NCBI RefSeq assembly: GCF_003148475.1
Contig: NZ_QGGG01000001.1
Span: 372,001-436,000, forward strand
Direction of reading: 5' to 3'
Source of the DNA: Pseudaminobacter salicylatoxidans
GTDB taxonomy: Bacteria > Pseudomonadota > Alphaproteobacteria > Rhizobiales > Rhizobiaceae
Length of the DNA: 64,000 nucleotides
Shown: piece after piece, positions 33,897-45,210 of the stretch
Layout: every line of letters starts with the position of its first letter
How positions within the stretch are numbered: the stretch's first letter is position 1
The notes under the pieces: generated by a model
The model's input: only the letters and a program-made list of their open reading frames with translations
What the model was told of the DNA's origin: nothing
The model's database searches: none
Translations under genes and position numbers: made by a program

Positions 33897-35930
33897 ATGT
33901 CGAACGACCCGCTTCTCCAACCTTACAAGCTCAAACATCTCACGCTCAGAAACCGGATCATGACGACCTCGCATGAGCCGGCCTATCCGGAAGATGGCAT
34001 GCCCAAGGCGCGCTACCGCGCCTATCACGCCGAACGCGCCAGAGCCGGCATTGCACTGACCATGACCGCCGGCTCCGCCTCGGTCGCGCGCGACAGCCCG
34101 CCTGTGTTCAACAACGTGCTCGCTTACAAGGACGAGGTGGTGCCGTGGATGAAGGATGTCGTTGACGCCTGCCACGAACATGGCGCTGCGGTGATGATCC
34201 AGCTTACGCATCTTGGGCGTCGCACAAGATGGGACAAGGCCGACTGGCTGCCGGTGGTTTCGCCGTCGCACAATCGCGAAGCCGCGCACCGGGCGTTTCC
34301 CAAGAAGCTCGAAGATTGGGACATCGAGCGCATCATCAGGGACTATGCCGACGCAGCCGAGCGCATGAAGGCAGCAGGGCTCGACGGCATCGAATTGCAG
34401 GCCTACGGCCACCTGATGGATCAGTTCTGGTCGCCGCTCACCAACGAGCTTGACGGCCCCTACGGCGGCTCGCTCGACAACCGCCTGCGCTTCACCTTCG
34501 ACGTGCTTTCCGCCGTGCGCGAGCGCGTCGGGCCGGACTTTATCGTCGGCGTCCGCTACACCGCGGACGAGGCGATGGCCGGCGGCCTGTCGCGCGAAGA
34601 CGGGCTCGAGATTTCCCGCCGGTTCAAGGCCTCGGGCATGGTCGATTTCCTCAACGTCATCCGCGGCCATATCGATACCGACGCCGGCCTGACCGACGTG
34701 ATCCCGATCCAGGGTATGCCGAGTGCGCCGCATCTGGATTTTGCCGGTGACGTGCGCGCGGAAACAGGAATGCCGACCTTCCATGCCGCGCGCATTCCCG
34801 ACGTGGCAACCGCCCGTCACGCCATCGCCTCGGGCAAGCTCGACATGGTCGGGATGACGCGCGCGCACATGACCGATCCGCATATCGTGCGCAAGATCAT
34901 GGAAGGCCGCGAAGACGACATCCGCCCCTGCGTCGGCGCGAACTATTGCCTCGACCGCATCTATCAGGGCGGTTCAGCCTATTGCATCCACAACCCTGCC
35001 ACCGGCCGCGAACTGACCATGCCGCACGACATTCCGCCGGCGAGCGTCAGGCGCAAAGTGGTGATCGTCGGCGCCGGCCCGGCCGGGCTTGAGGCGGCGC
35101 GCGTTTCGGCCGAGCGCGGCCATGAGGTCGTGGTGCTCGAAGCTTCCGCCCACCATGGCGGCCAGGTGCGGCTCACCGCCCGCAGCCAGCGCCGGCAGGA
35201 AATGATCGGCATCGTGGACTGGCGCATGGCGCAGTGCACGGCCAGAGGCGTCACCTTCCGCTTCAACAGCTGGGCGGAGGAAGCCGATGTGCTGGCCGAG
35301 AACCCCGATGTGGTGATCATCGCTACCGGCGGCTATCCGCACACCGAAGTGCTGTCGGAAGGCAACGAGTTTGTCGTTTCCTCCTGGGACATCCTGTCCG
35401 GCGACGTCAAGCCGGGGGCAAACGTGCTGCTGTTCGATGACGCGGGCGACAATCCGGCATTGCAGGCGGCCGAGGTGATCGCCAAAGCCGGTGCGAAGCT
35501 GGAGATCATGACGCCTGACCGCTCCTTCGCGCCGGAGGTCATGGCGATGAACCTGGTGCCTTATATGCGCAGCCTGCAGAAACTCGACGTGACCTTCACC
35601 GTCACCTTCCGGCTCGACAAAGTTACGAAGGACGGCAACGAACTGATCGCCCACATCGGCAGCGACTATGGCGGCGTGGACAAGGTGCGGCGGGTCGACC
35701 AGGTGGTGATCAACCACGGCACCATTCCCATGGACGATCTCTATTTCGCGCTGAAGCCGAAATCGATCAATCGCGGCGCCGTGGACTACAGGCGCCTCAT
35801 TGCCGGCGAACCGCAGGAAGCGGGGAGTGGGCAGGGTGCATTCCAGCTTTTCCGCATCGGCGATGCGGTTTCGGCGCGAAACACCCATGCGGCGATCTAC
35901 GACGCGCTACGGCTCGCCAAGGATCTGTAG
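33897..35930 (+). CDS. FMN/FAD-dependent N-demethylase-type oxidoreductase (DgcA/StcD-like)
   Basis: A 677-residue protein of the 2,4-dienoyl-CoA-reductase/trimethylamine-dehydrogenase type. An N-terminal FMN TIM barrel (about 1-375: NRIMTTSHEPAY, MIQLTHLGRRT, ELQAYGHLMDQFWSP) is followed by a Cys-rich 4Fe-4S region (CVGANYCLDRIYQGGSAYCIHNP, about 342-364) and an FAD/NAD(P) domain (VVIVGAGPAGLEAARVSAERGHEVVVLE). Close relatives are DgcA (dimethylglycine demethylation) and rhizobial StcD/HpbA (N-methylproline demethylation). It fits the downstream step of a GbcA-type betaine demethylase encoded 9 kb away. It is divergent from TetR-ProC. Confidence 0.85.
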   Translation: MSNDPLLQPYKLKHLTLRNRIMTTSHEPAYPEDGMPKARYRAYHAERARAGIALTMTAGSASVARDSPPVFNNVLAYKDEVVPWMKDVVDACHEHGAAVMIQLTHLGRRTRWDKADWLPVVSPSHNREAAHRAFPKKLEDWDIERIIRDYADAAERMKAAGLDGIELQAYGHLMDQFWSPLTNELDGPYGGSLDNRLRFTFDVLSAVRERVGPDFIVGVRYTADEAMAGGLSREDGLEISRRFKASGMVDFLNVIRGHIDTDAGLTDVIPIQGMPSAPHLDFAGDVRAETGMPTFHAARIPDVATARHAIASGKLDMVGMTRAHMTDPHIVRKIMEGREDDIRPCVGANYCLDRIYQGGSAYCIHNPATGRELTMPHDIPPASVRRKVVIVGAGPAGLEAARVSAERGHEVVVLEASAHHGGQVRLTARSQRRQEMIGIVDWRMAQCTARGVTFRFNSWAEEADVLAENPDVVIIATGGYPHTEVLSEGNEFVVSSWDILSGDVKPGANVLLFDDAGDNPALQAAEVIAKAGAKLEIMTPDRSFAPEVMAMNLVPYMRSLQKLDVTFTVTFRLDKVTKDGNELIAHIGSDYGGVDKVRRVDQVVINHGTIPMDDLYFALKPKSINRGAVDYRRLIAGEPQEAGSGQGAFQLFRIGDAVSARNTHAAIYDALRLAKDL

Positions 35931-35942
35931 CGCGGGAAGACA

Positions 35943-35969
35943 GCGGCTGCGCGGAGCGCCCGCAGCCGC
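35943..35969. terminator. Terminator-like stem between convergent genes
   Basis: GCGGCTGCG (35943-35951) and CGCAGCCGC (35961-35969), with a 9-base loop, lie between the oxidoreductase and ctaD stops. There is no T-run. Confidence 0.5.
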
Positions 35970-35982
35970 GCCCGGCCACCCC

Positions 35983-37590
35983 TCAGCGGATGACCGGCAA
36001 TGTGGTGAACTGGTGGAATGGGGGCGGTGACGGCAGTGTCCATTCCAGCGTGATCGCACCCGGTCCCCACGGATTGGCGGCCGCCGCCCGCTTCTTGCTG
36101 AACGCCTCGGCAACGAGCACCAGGAACACGATCAGTCCGACAGCGGAGATATAGGCCCCGATCGAGGAGAGCAGGTTCCATCCCGCGAACGCATCGGGAT
36201 AATCCGCATAGCGACGCGGCATGCCGGCGAGCCCGAGGAAATGCTGCGGGAAGAACACCAGGTTGACGCCGACGAAGGTCAGCCAGAAATGTACCCGGCC
36301 AAGCGTTTCGTTGTACATGTAGCCGGTCATCTTCGGGAACCAGTAGTAAAAGCCGGCGAATATGCCGAAGGCCGCTCCCAGCGAAAGCACATAGTGGAAA
36401 TGCGCCACGACATAATAGGTGTCGTGCAGCATGCGATCGAGACCGGGATTGGCGAGCACCACGCCGGTGACGCCGCCGATGGTGAACAACAGCACGAAGC
36501 CCATGGCCCAAAGCATCGGCACCTTGAACTCGATGGACCCGCCCCACATGGTGGCCAGCCAGGAGAACACCTTCACCCCTGTCGGCACCGCGATCACCAT
36601 CGAGGCGAAGGCGAAGTAGCGTTGCGTCTCGGCCGAGATGCCGACGATGAACATATGGTGCGCCCACACCACGAAGCCGACCACGCCGATAGCGACCATG
36701 GCATAGGCCATCCCCAGATAGCCGAAGATCGGCTTTTTGGAGAAGGTGGAGATGACATGGCTGACGATGCCGAAGGCCGGCAGGATCATGATGTAGACTT
36801 CCGGATGGCCGAAGAACCAGAACAGATGCTGGAAGAGGATCGGGTCGCCGCCACCGGCGGGATCGAAGAAGGTGGTTCCGAAGTTACGGTCGGTCAGCAG
36901 CATGGTGATGGCGCCAGCCAGGACCGGCAGCGCCAGCAGCAGCAGAAACGCGGTGACCAGCATTCCCCAGGCAAACAGCGGCATCTTGTGCATGGTCATG
37001 CCCGGCGCGCGCATATTGAGGATGGTGGTGATGAAGTTGATCGCGCCCAGGATCGAGGAAGCGCCGGCCAGATGCAGCGAAAGGATCAGCAGATCGACCG
37101 CCGGTCCCGGCTGCCCCACCAGGGAGGAATAGGGCGGATAGAGCGTCCAGCCACCCCCATGACCATCCACGCCGGGCGGCCCCGGCAGGAAAAATGTCAC
37201 GATGAACAACAGGAACGACGTCGCGAGCAGCCAGAACGACAGGTTGTTCATCCGTGGAAACGCCATATCGGGCGCGCCTATCATCAACGGCAGCATCCAG
37301 TTGCCGAATCCGCCGATGAGCGCCGGCATGATGACGAAGAAGATCATCACCAGCCCATGCGCGCTGACAACCACGTTATAATAGGTGGGATCGGAAAATA
37401 TCTGCAGCCCTGGCTCCTGCAGTTCCATGCGGATGGCAACCGACAGGGCAGTGCCGAAAATCCCCGTGATAACCGCAAAGACCAGGTAAAGTGAGCCGAT
37501 GTCCTTGTGGTTTGTCGAGAACAGCCACCGGATGACGGGAGGCGGCCTGTGATCCTCAGAAGCCGCTGAATGCACTGCCGCTTTTGCCAT
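35983..37590 (-). CDS. ctaD: Cytochrome c oxidase subunit I (aa3 type)
   Basis: A 535-residue heme-copper oxidase catalytic subunit with about 12 membrane spans. Visible residues are the heme a His in [11 protein letters not shown]; CuB His, Tyr and the D-channel Glu in [13 protein letters not shown]; two CuB His in WAHHMF; the K-channel Lys in PTGVKVFSW; and the heme a3 and a His pair in [10 protein letters not shown]. The start at 37590 has GGGAGG upstream. It stands alone: no subunit II, subunit III, heme O synthase or Cox11 gene is adjacent. It is probably an additional copy to a main operon elsewhere. Confidence 0.95.
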   Translation of the reverse strand: MAKAAVHSAASEDHRPPPVIRWLFSTNHKDIGSLYLVFAVITGIFGTALSVAIRMELQEPGLQIFSDPTYYNVVVSAHGLVMIFFVIMPALIGGFGNWMLPLMIGAPDMAFPRMNNLSFWLLATSFLLFIVTFFLPGPPGVDGHGGGWTLYPPYSSLVGQPGPAVDLLILSLHLAGASSILGAINFITTILNMRAPGMTMHKMPLFAWGMLVTAFLLLLALPVLAGAITMLLTDRNFGTTFFDPAGGGDPILFQHLFWFFGHPEVYIMILPAFGIVSHVISTFSKKPIFGYLGMAYAMVAIGVVGFVVWAHHMFIVGISAETQRYFAFASMVIAVPTGVKVFSWLATMWGGSIEFKVPMLWAMGFVLLFTIGGVTGVVLANPGLDRMLHDTYYVVAHFHYVLSLGAAFGIFAGFYYWFPKMTGYMYNETLGRVHFWLTFVGVNLVFFPQHFLGLAGMPRRYADYPDAFAGWNLLSSIGAYISAVGLIVFLVLVAEAFSKKRAAAANPWGPGAITLEWTLPSPPPFHQFTTLPVIR

Positions 37591-37794
37591 TGCCGGGTCC
37601 CTCCCGTTGTCCACGGGCAGGCACAACCAATCGGCGGACCGCCGTCCTGTCAGGCTGCCGTCATGGGGAGGCTATGTCTTGCCCTTTGATCATCCGTGCT
37701 CGAAATTTCACCCTGCCTGAAGTGCCCTGGGCAAAGGTCACTTAGCCAATTAGAGCCCGGTTGCAGCGAGTAAAGGAATATACGAAATATATTT

Positions 37795-38133
37795 TTAGGC
37801 TCGTGGCGAGCCGTAGTGCAGCACCTGCACCTTTTCCAGCGTCACCAGCCCGCTTGTCATGACCGTTTCGAGATATGGCAGGAAGGCGTTTATCTTTTCC
37901 TCGCTATCGACGATCTCCACCACCAGCGGCAAATCTTCCGACAGGCGCAGAATCTTTGTCGTGTGCAGCCGGCTCGACTGACCGTAGCCTAACCCGCCGC
38001 GCAGGACGGTCGCGCCGGCAAGATGCATCTCCCGCGCCTTCAGCACGATCGCCTCATAGAGCGGGCGGCCGTCGTCGCGATCTTCCTCGCCGACGAATAT
38101 GCGCAGCAGTACGGACTGTTTCGGAATCTGCAT
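37795..38133 (-). CDS. DUF190 protein linked to CrcB
   Basis: A 112-residue DUF190 protein, a PII-like small fold: LLRIFVGEEDRDDGRPLYEAIVLKAREMHLAGATVLRGGLGYGQ, then SEDLPLVVEIVDSEEKINAFLP. It is commonly encoded beside crcB and starts one base after the crcB1 stop here. A regulatory or ligand-sensing role in fluoride export is suggested by linkage only. Confidence 0.85.
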   Translation of the reverse strand: MQIPKQSVLLRIFVGEEDRDDGRPLYEAIVLKAREMHLAGATVLRGGLGYGQSSRLHTTKILRLSEDLPLVVEIVDSEEKINAFLPYLETVMTSGLVTLEKVQVLHYGSPRA

Positions 38134-38134
38134 G

Positions 38135-38623
38135 TCAAACTCCTCTCAGACGGTTGAGACGGGATGCAAGCGCATGACCGACCCATGCCGCGACAAGCCA
38201 GGTTGCGATCGAGAGCGCCACGTTCAAAGCAGCCAGAACCTGATGGCCTGTCAGCGCCAGACGCAGTGTCTCCAGGCTGAAGGTCGAGAATGTGGTGAAG
38301 CCGCCGCAAAAGCCGGTCATCACGAACTGCCGCTGCCACGTGCCGGCAAAGAGGCGCCCATCCGGCCCCGACAATGTGGCATAGAAGCAGATCACGAAGG
38401 AACCCGCCACGTTGACCAGCAACGTGCCCCAGGGAAACCCCGGTCCTGTCAGCGCCAGCGATCCCATCGAGGCAAGCGCGCGCAGCACGCTGCCGATCAC
38501 CGCGCCGAGCGATACGGCGAGATACAGCGAGGCCGCATCGCGAAAACCGCGCCTGCGGACACGGGCCCTCGTCTGCGTCCGGCTCTTGTCTGTTTTCGAG
38601 ACACTTCCGTCAGCGGGCGGCAT
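38135..38623 (-). CDS. crcB: Fluoride channel CrcB/Fluc (first copy)
   Basis: A 162-residue small membrane protein with four hydrophobic segments. Motifs are GSVLRAL, FPWGTLLVNVAGSFVICF and GFCGGFTTFSTFSLETLRL, the last carrying the TTFST segment of the fluoride and sodium sites. The N-terminal 30 residues are a charged extension. The start overlaps the stop of the second crcB gene by one base (TGATG). Together the two probably form a hetero- or homodimeric dual-topology fluoride exporter. Confidence 0.9.
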   Translation of the reverse strand: MPPADGSVSKTDKSRTQTRARVRRRGFRDAASLYLAVSLGAVIGSVLRALASMGSLALTGPGFPWGTLLVNVAGSFVICFYATLSGPDGRLFAGTWQRQFVMTGFCGGFTTFSTFSLETLRLALTGHQVLAALNVALSIATWLVAAWVGHALASRLNRLRGV

Positions 38624-39027
38624 CAGATGGGGACCCCGGCAGCGGCCGTTCCCGCCATATAACCGAGCGTCACAAAGCCCAGCCCGAGCACCAGGGAAAG
38701 CGCGATATTGCCACCGGCGAGCAGGATCTCGCCATCGCGGACAAGCATCAGCGTTTGCAGGCTGAAGGAGGAAACCGTCGTATACGCGCCGAGGAAGCCA
38801 GTCACCGCCAGTTGCCATGTCTCGGGCGTGGCAAACAGGCCGCCACCGGTGGCCAGGGCGCCGATGAGACCGATCACGAAAGCGCCGGTTACATTCACCG
38901 TCATGGTGCCCCACGGAAACGTCTCGCCGATGCGGCGCCCGACCACCCCGGATATGAAGAAGCGCGCCGGGCCGCCCAATGCGCTGCCCAGCGCGACCCA
39001 GAGCAAGCTTTCCACAAGCTGTTCCAT
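38623..39027 (-). CDS. crcB: Fluoride channel CrcB/Fluc (second copy)
   Basis: A 134-residue CrcB protein with FPWGTMTVNVTGAFVIGL and GFLGAYTTVSSFSLQTLML. The TTFST motif reads TTVSS here. It has four membrane spans and is the first gene of crcB-crcB-DUF190. Paired crcB genes with inverse topology are known to form heterodimers in some bacteria. Confidence 0.9.
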   Translation of the reverse strand: MEQLVESLLWVALGSALGGPARFFISGVVGRRIGETFPWGTMTVNVTGAFVIGLIGALATGGGLFATPETWQLAVTGFLGAYTTVSSFSLQTLMLVRDGEILLAGGNIALSLVLGLGFVTLGYMAGTAAAGVPI

Positions 39028-39127
39028 GCGTCCGAAACCTTCGGATTCATCACCGTCGAGCCGCCAGTGGTCGGGGATGCCCCGCCGGCTGTCAAGCCAC
39101 GAATTGCTGATTACGAAGGCGGCAGAT

Positions 39128-40045
39128 TCAGCCGTGATGCGCCGCCGCCTCGCGTATGGTCTTCAAAAGAATGGAGAAAGCTGGCGAGGTTGCCATGTCG
39201 GTGCGCATGGTGAGTCCCACGGGTCCGCGCGTCTCGCCGGTGTCGACCGGCAGCGTCGCCAGCGTGCCGGCCTTCAGGTCGTCCATCACCACACCGGCGG
39301 AAATGATCCACACGGCATCGCTCTGGCGCAGAAAGGCGCGGCCGAAAGAGTCCGACACCGTTTCGATTTCGGTCGGGATGGCAGCCACCCCGTTGGCGAT
39401 GAAGAAGCGCTCGACAAACGGGCGGATGATGGAGCCGCGCGTCGGCATCAGCACGGGGTAGTCGCTCAGCTTTTCGAACACATCCTGGCCGCCCTTGAGC
39501 AGTGGATGGCCGGCGCGCACCACGAACACGACCTGTTCGGAATAAAGATGCTCGAAAAAGAAACCGGTCATCTTCTCGGGCGCGGCAAGTCGCCCGACCA
39601 CGAGATCGAGTTCACCCAGCCGCAATTGTTCGAGCAGCACCGCATTCTCGCCCGTCACGATCTTTATGGTGACGCCGGTGTCCTCGTTGAGAAAAAGCTG
39701 CATGGCGCGCGGCATGATATGGGCCGAGACGGTCGGCAGCGTGCCGATGCGGATCGGCGGGCCTGCCTCGGCGCCTGGATTGGCGACCGAGTCGATGCCC
39801 TGCCGCAGCGCCGTGATCGCCATGCCCGCATGCTGCATGAATATCTCGCCCGAACGGGTGATGCGGATGCCGCGGCCGTCGCGCTCCAGCACCGCGACGC
39901 CCAGTGCCTCTTCGAGTTCGCGGATGGTCTTGGTCACTGCCGGCTGGCTGACATTGAGGATGCTGGCTGCCTTGACCACGCTCTTCTGTCGCGCGACTTC
40001 AAGGAATGTGTGGAGGTGGCGGAACCGGACGCGGCTTTCGATCAT
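39128..40045 (-). CDS. pcaQ: LysR-type activator PcaQ
   Basis: A 305-residue LysR regulator with an N-terminal HTH (RHLHTFLEVARQKSVVKAASILNVSQPAVTKTIRELEEALG) and a substrate-binding domain (about 95-300). Its size and its position divergent from pcaDCHGB match PcaQ, which activates that operon in response to beta-carboxymuconate and gamma-carboxymuconolactone. Start ATG 40045 is preferred to 40063, because the latter overlaps the binding site. Confidence 0.93.
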   Translation of the reverse strand: MIESRVRFRHLHTFLEVARQKSVVKAASILNVSQPAVTKTIRELEEALGVAVLERDGRGIRITRSGEIFMQHAGMAITALRQGIDSVANPGAEAGPPIRIGTLPTVSAHIMPRAMQLFLNEDTGVTIKIVTGENAVLLEQLRLGELDLVVGRLAAPEKMTGFFFEHLYSEQVVFVVRAGHPLLKGGQDVFEKLSDYPVLMPTRGSIIRPFVERFFIANGVAAIPTEIETVSDSFGRAFLRQSDAVWIISAGVVMDDLKAGTLATLPVDTGETRGPVGLTMRTDMATSPAFSILLKTIREAAAHHG

Positions 40046-40054
40046 GGGCAATGC

Positions 40055-40070
40055 ATAACCCATCAGTTAA
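40055..40070. promoter_or_regulatory. PcaQ-binding-site candidate
   Basis: ATAACC-CATC-AGTTAA matches the ATAACC-N4-GGTTAA site described for PcaQ in Sinorhizobium meliloti, with one changed base in the right half. It lies 10 bases upstream of the pcaQ start and 70 bases before pcaD, in the divergent promoter. Confidence 0.65.
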
Positions 40071-40139
40071 GAGAATGCCACAAAATATCATTTTACCAAA
40101 CCAAACATCTAATCCACTGTTGTCGTGAGGAGAAACGCA

Positions 40140-40949
40140 GTGCAATTCATCGATATTGGTGGCGTCACGCTGCATTTTGCGCACAAGCCGTCCGTGGGCG
40201 GCCGCCACATTGTTTTCATCAATTCGCTGGGCACGGATTTCCGTATCTGGAACGGTGTGGTCGATGCCTTCACCGGCAGCATTTCCACGCTGCTTTACGA
40301 CAAGCGCGGTCACGGACTTTCCGATGACGGCGCCACGCCCTATTCGATCGAGGATCATGTCGATGATCTCGTCGGACTTGTCGATCGCCTCGGTATCCGG
40401 GAAGTCGTATTGTGCGGGCTTTCGGTCGGCGGCCTCGTTGCGCTGGGCTTCCAGGCGCGCCGTCCCGACATGGTCAAAGGCATTATCCTTTGTGACACCG
40501 CGCATAAGATCGGCACGGCGGACGGCTGGAACGCACGCATTGCCACCGTCGAGAAGAACGGCATCGCCTCCATCGCAGACGGCATCCTGAAGCTCTGGTT
40601 TACCCCGGCATTCCATGACGGGCGCGAGGCCGATCTTGCCGGTTGCCGCAACATGCTCGTGCGCCAGTCGGTCGCCGGCTATGCTGGCACCTGCGCGGCA
40701 CTGCGCGACGCCGACTACACCGAAGTCGCCAAGGGCATTTCGGTGCCCACTCTTTGCGTCGTCGGCGATCAGGATGGCTCGACGCCGCCGGATCTCGTGC
40801 GCACCACGGCCGACCTCATTCCCGACGCCCGTTTCGAGATCATCGAAAATGCCGGGCACATCCCTTGCATCGAACAGCCCGCCGCGCTGATCGAGCTCAT
40901 TCGCGATTTCCTCGCAGAACTGCCTTCCGGAGAAAGACATCATGGGTGA
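40140..40949 (+). CDS. pcaD: 3-oxoadipate enol-lactonase
   Basis: A 269-residue alpha/beta hydrolase that opens beta-ketoadipate enol-lactone to beta-ketoadipate. It has the nucleophile elbow CGLSVGG, an acid near GDQDGSTPP, and the catalytic His in NAGHIPC. Translation begins at GTG 40140 with GAGGAG upstream; the in-frame GTG 40125 overlaps that RBS. First gene of pcaDCHGB; its end overlaps pcaC by eight bases. Confidence 0.95.
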   Translation: MQFIDIGGVTLHFAHKPSVGGRHIVFINSLGTDFRIWNGVVDAFTGSISTLLYDKRGHGLSDDGATPYSIEDHVDDLVGLVDRLGIREVVLCGLSVGGLVALGFQARRPDMVKGIILCDTAHKIGTADGWNARIATVEKNGIASIADGILKLWFTPAFHDGREADLAGCRNMLVRQSVAGYAGTCAALRDADYTEVAKGISVPTLCVVGDQDGSTPPDLVRTTADLIPDARFEIIENAGHIPCIEQPAALIELIRDFLAELPSGERHHG

Positions 40950-41352
40950 ACTGCCTCAGCCCTCGAGCAGGTATCGAGTGGGGCTTGCCGTCAGGCGCTC
41001 CGTGCTTGGCGACGCCCATGTCGACCGCGCCGAGAAAGCCTCTACCGATTTCGATCGCCCCTTCCAGGAGTTGATCACCGAGACCGCCTGGGGCAACGTC
41101 TGGGCACGTCCGGGCTGGAGCAAGCGCGAGCGTTCGATGGTGACGCTGGCCTTGCTCGCCGCGCTTGGACATGACGACGAAGTTGCCATGCATGTGCGCG
41201 CCACCGCCAACACCGGCGCAACGCGCGAGGATATTTGCGAGGCTTTTCTGCATGTGGCGGTCTACGCGGGGGTGCCCGCCGCCAATCAGGCGATCAAGAT
41301 CGCCAAGCAGGTCTTTGCCGAAATGGATGCAGAAAGCGGGGGAAACAAATGA
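40942..41352 (+). CDS. pcaC: 4-carboxymuconolactone decarboxylase
   Basis: A 136-residue AhpD-like-fold decarboxylase that turns gamma-carboxymuconolactone into the enol-lactone. Typical block: [22 protein letters not shown] near the C terminus, plus [28 protein letters not shown]. It overlaps pcaD upstream and pcaH downstream (ATGA), so the three are translationally coupled. Confidence 0.95.
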   Translation: MGELPQPSSRYRVGLAVRRSVLGDAHVDRAEKASTDFDRPFQELITETAWGNVWARPGWSKRERSMVTLALLAALGHDDEVAMHVRATANTGATREDICEAFLHVAVYAGVPAANQAIKIAKQVFAEMDAESGGNK

Positions 41353-42104
41353 GCGCCGATCCGTTCTCGAATCGAAAGCCCGAGACGGGCGCCTTTTTCC
41401 AGCGGGATCGCTCCTGGCATCCGCCGGCATTCACGCCCAGCTACAAGACTTCCGTTTTGCGCTCGCCACAAAAGGCGTTGCTGTCACTCGACAACACGCT
41501 GTCGGAGATCACCGGCCCGGTGTTCGACCACAATATTCTGGGCGAACTCGACAACGACCTGATCCACAATTTCGCCAGGCCCGGCGAAAGCGCCATCGGC
41601 CCGCGCATCATCGTCTATGGCCGTGTGCTCGACGAGCGCGGCAAGGGCGTGCCCGGCGCGCTGCTTGAGTTCTGGCAGGCCAATGCCGGTGGTCGCTATC
41701 GCCACAAGAAGGAAGGCTATCTCGCCGCCCTCGATCCGAATTTCGGCGGCTGCGGCCGCACCATCACCGACGAGGAGGGCAATTACGCCTTCCGCACCAT
41801 CCAGCCGGGACCCTATCCCTGGCCGAATGGCGTCAACGACTGGCGCCCGGCCCACATTCACTTCTCGATCTTCGGCCATGGCTTCGCGCAGCGGCTGATC
41901 ACCCAGATGTATTTCGAGGGCGACCCGATGATCTGGCAGTGTCCGATCGTCAAGACGATCAACGATCCGGCCGCCATCGACGGACTTACGGCCGCCCTGG
42001 ACCGGGAGGCGACCATCCCGATGGATGCACGCGCCTACAAGTTCGATATCGTTTTGCGCGGACGTCGTTCGTCGCTGTTTGAAAACAGGCTGGAGGGCAA
42101 CTGA
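41349..42104 (+). CDS. pcaH: Protocatechuate 3,4-dioxygenase beta subunit
   Basis: A 251-residue intradiol dioxygenase subunit. It binds the non-heme Fe(III): Tyr in [20 protein letters not shown] and in the preceding YRHKKEG region, with two His in HIHFS and nearby. Start ATG 41349 overlaps the pcaC stop by four bases. With PcaG it cleaves protocatechuate to beta-carboxy-cis,cis-muconate. Confidence 0.96.
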   Translation: MSADPFSNRKPETGAFFQRDRSWHPPAFTPSYKTSVLRSPQKALLSLDNTLSEITGPVFDHNILGELDNDLIHNFARPGESAIGPRIIVYGRVLDERGKGVPGALLEFWQANAGGRYRHKKEGYLAALDPNFGGCGRTITDEEGNYAFRTIQPGPYPWPNGVNDWRPAHIHFSIFGHGFAQRLITQMYFEGDPMIWQCPIVKTINDPAAIDGLTAALDREATIPMDARAYKFDIVLRGRRSSLFENRLEGN

Positions 42105-42721
42105 TGGCGCAGTCACTCGACCGTCTCAAGGAAAGCGCATCGCAGACCGCGGGACCTTACGTCCATATCGGCATGACGCCGAATTTTTGCGGCATCACCG
42201 GGGTCTATCAGGAAGACCTCGGCGTCACCATGGTCAACGACAAGACCAGGGGTGAGCGCATCACCGTGCGCGCCCGCGTGTTCGACGGCACTGGCACGGC
42301 GCTCAAGGACGCACTGATCGAGATCTGGCAGGCCGACAGCGACGGCCTTTACAATTCACCGTCCGAAATGCGCGGCGCGGCCGATCCGAACTTCACCGGC
42401 TGGGGCCGCAAGGCCACCGACATGGACACCGGAGAATGCGTGTTCGAGACCGTCAAGCCGGGCCGCGTGCCGTTCAAGGACGGCCGCAAAATGGCTCCCC
42501 ACATCTCCTTCTGGATCGTGGCGCGCGGGATCAATATCGGCCTGCAGACGCGCATGTACTTCCCCGAGGAAGAGAATGCGAATGCCGAGGACCCGGTGCT
42601 GGCCCGCATCGAACACAGGCTGCGCGTGCCCACGCTGATCGCCAGGCGTGCCGACGATGGCGCCTATGTGTTCGACATCCATCTCCAGGGCGAGAACGAA
42701 ACGGTCTTCTTCGACATCTGA
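42104..42721 (+). CDS. pcaG: Protocatechuate 3,4-dioxygenase alpha subunit
   Basis: A 205-residue intradiol dioxygenase subunit without the iron ligands of PcaH; the corresponding region reads KMAPHISFWIVARGINIGLQTRMYF. Its start shares one base with the pcaH stop (TGATG). It forms the (alpha-beta)n holoenzyme with PcaH. Confidence 0.95.
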   Translation: MAQSLDRLKESASQTAGPYVHIGMTPNFCGITGVYQEDLGVTMVNDKTRGERITVRARVFDGTGTALKDALIEIWQADSDGLYNSPSEMRGAADPNFTGWGRKATDMDTGECVFETVKPGRVPFKDGRKMAPHISFWIVARGINIGLQTRMYFPEEENANAEDPVLARIEHRLRVPTLIARRADDGAYVFDIHLQGENETVFFDI

Positions 42722-42729
42722 GCGCTTCC

Positions 42730-45059
<2,330 letters not shown>

Positions 45060-45210
45060 GGGCAGGTCGGTCGCTACAAGCATAACCCTTTGCTCATGTA
45101 TTGATCGTTTCTTTTCATTTTACATTACCGTTTTGAGCATGACACTTGCAGCAGGTTGAATGGGTAGCTCTGGCTTAAGGTTCGAGCCGGCAACTAGGTA
45201 TGGAGGAAGC

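Noticed and set aside
39028-39127. Possible fluoride riboswitch before crcB, suggested by GGTGATGAATCC on the minus strand
   Set aside because: Only a loose resemblance to the 3' part of the motif; the GG-GATGG 5' block and its pairing partner are missing.
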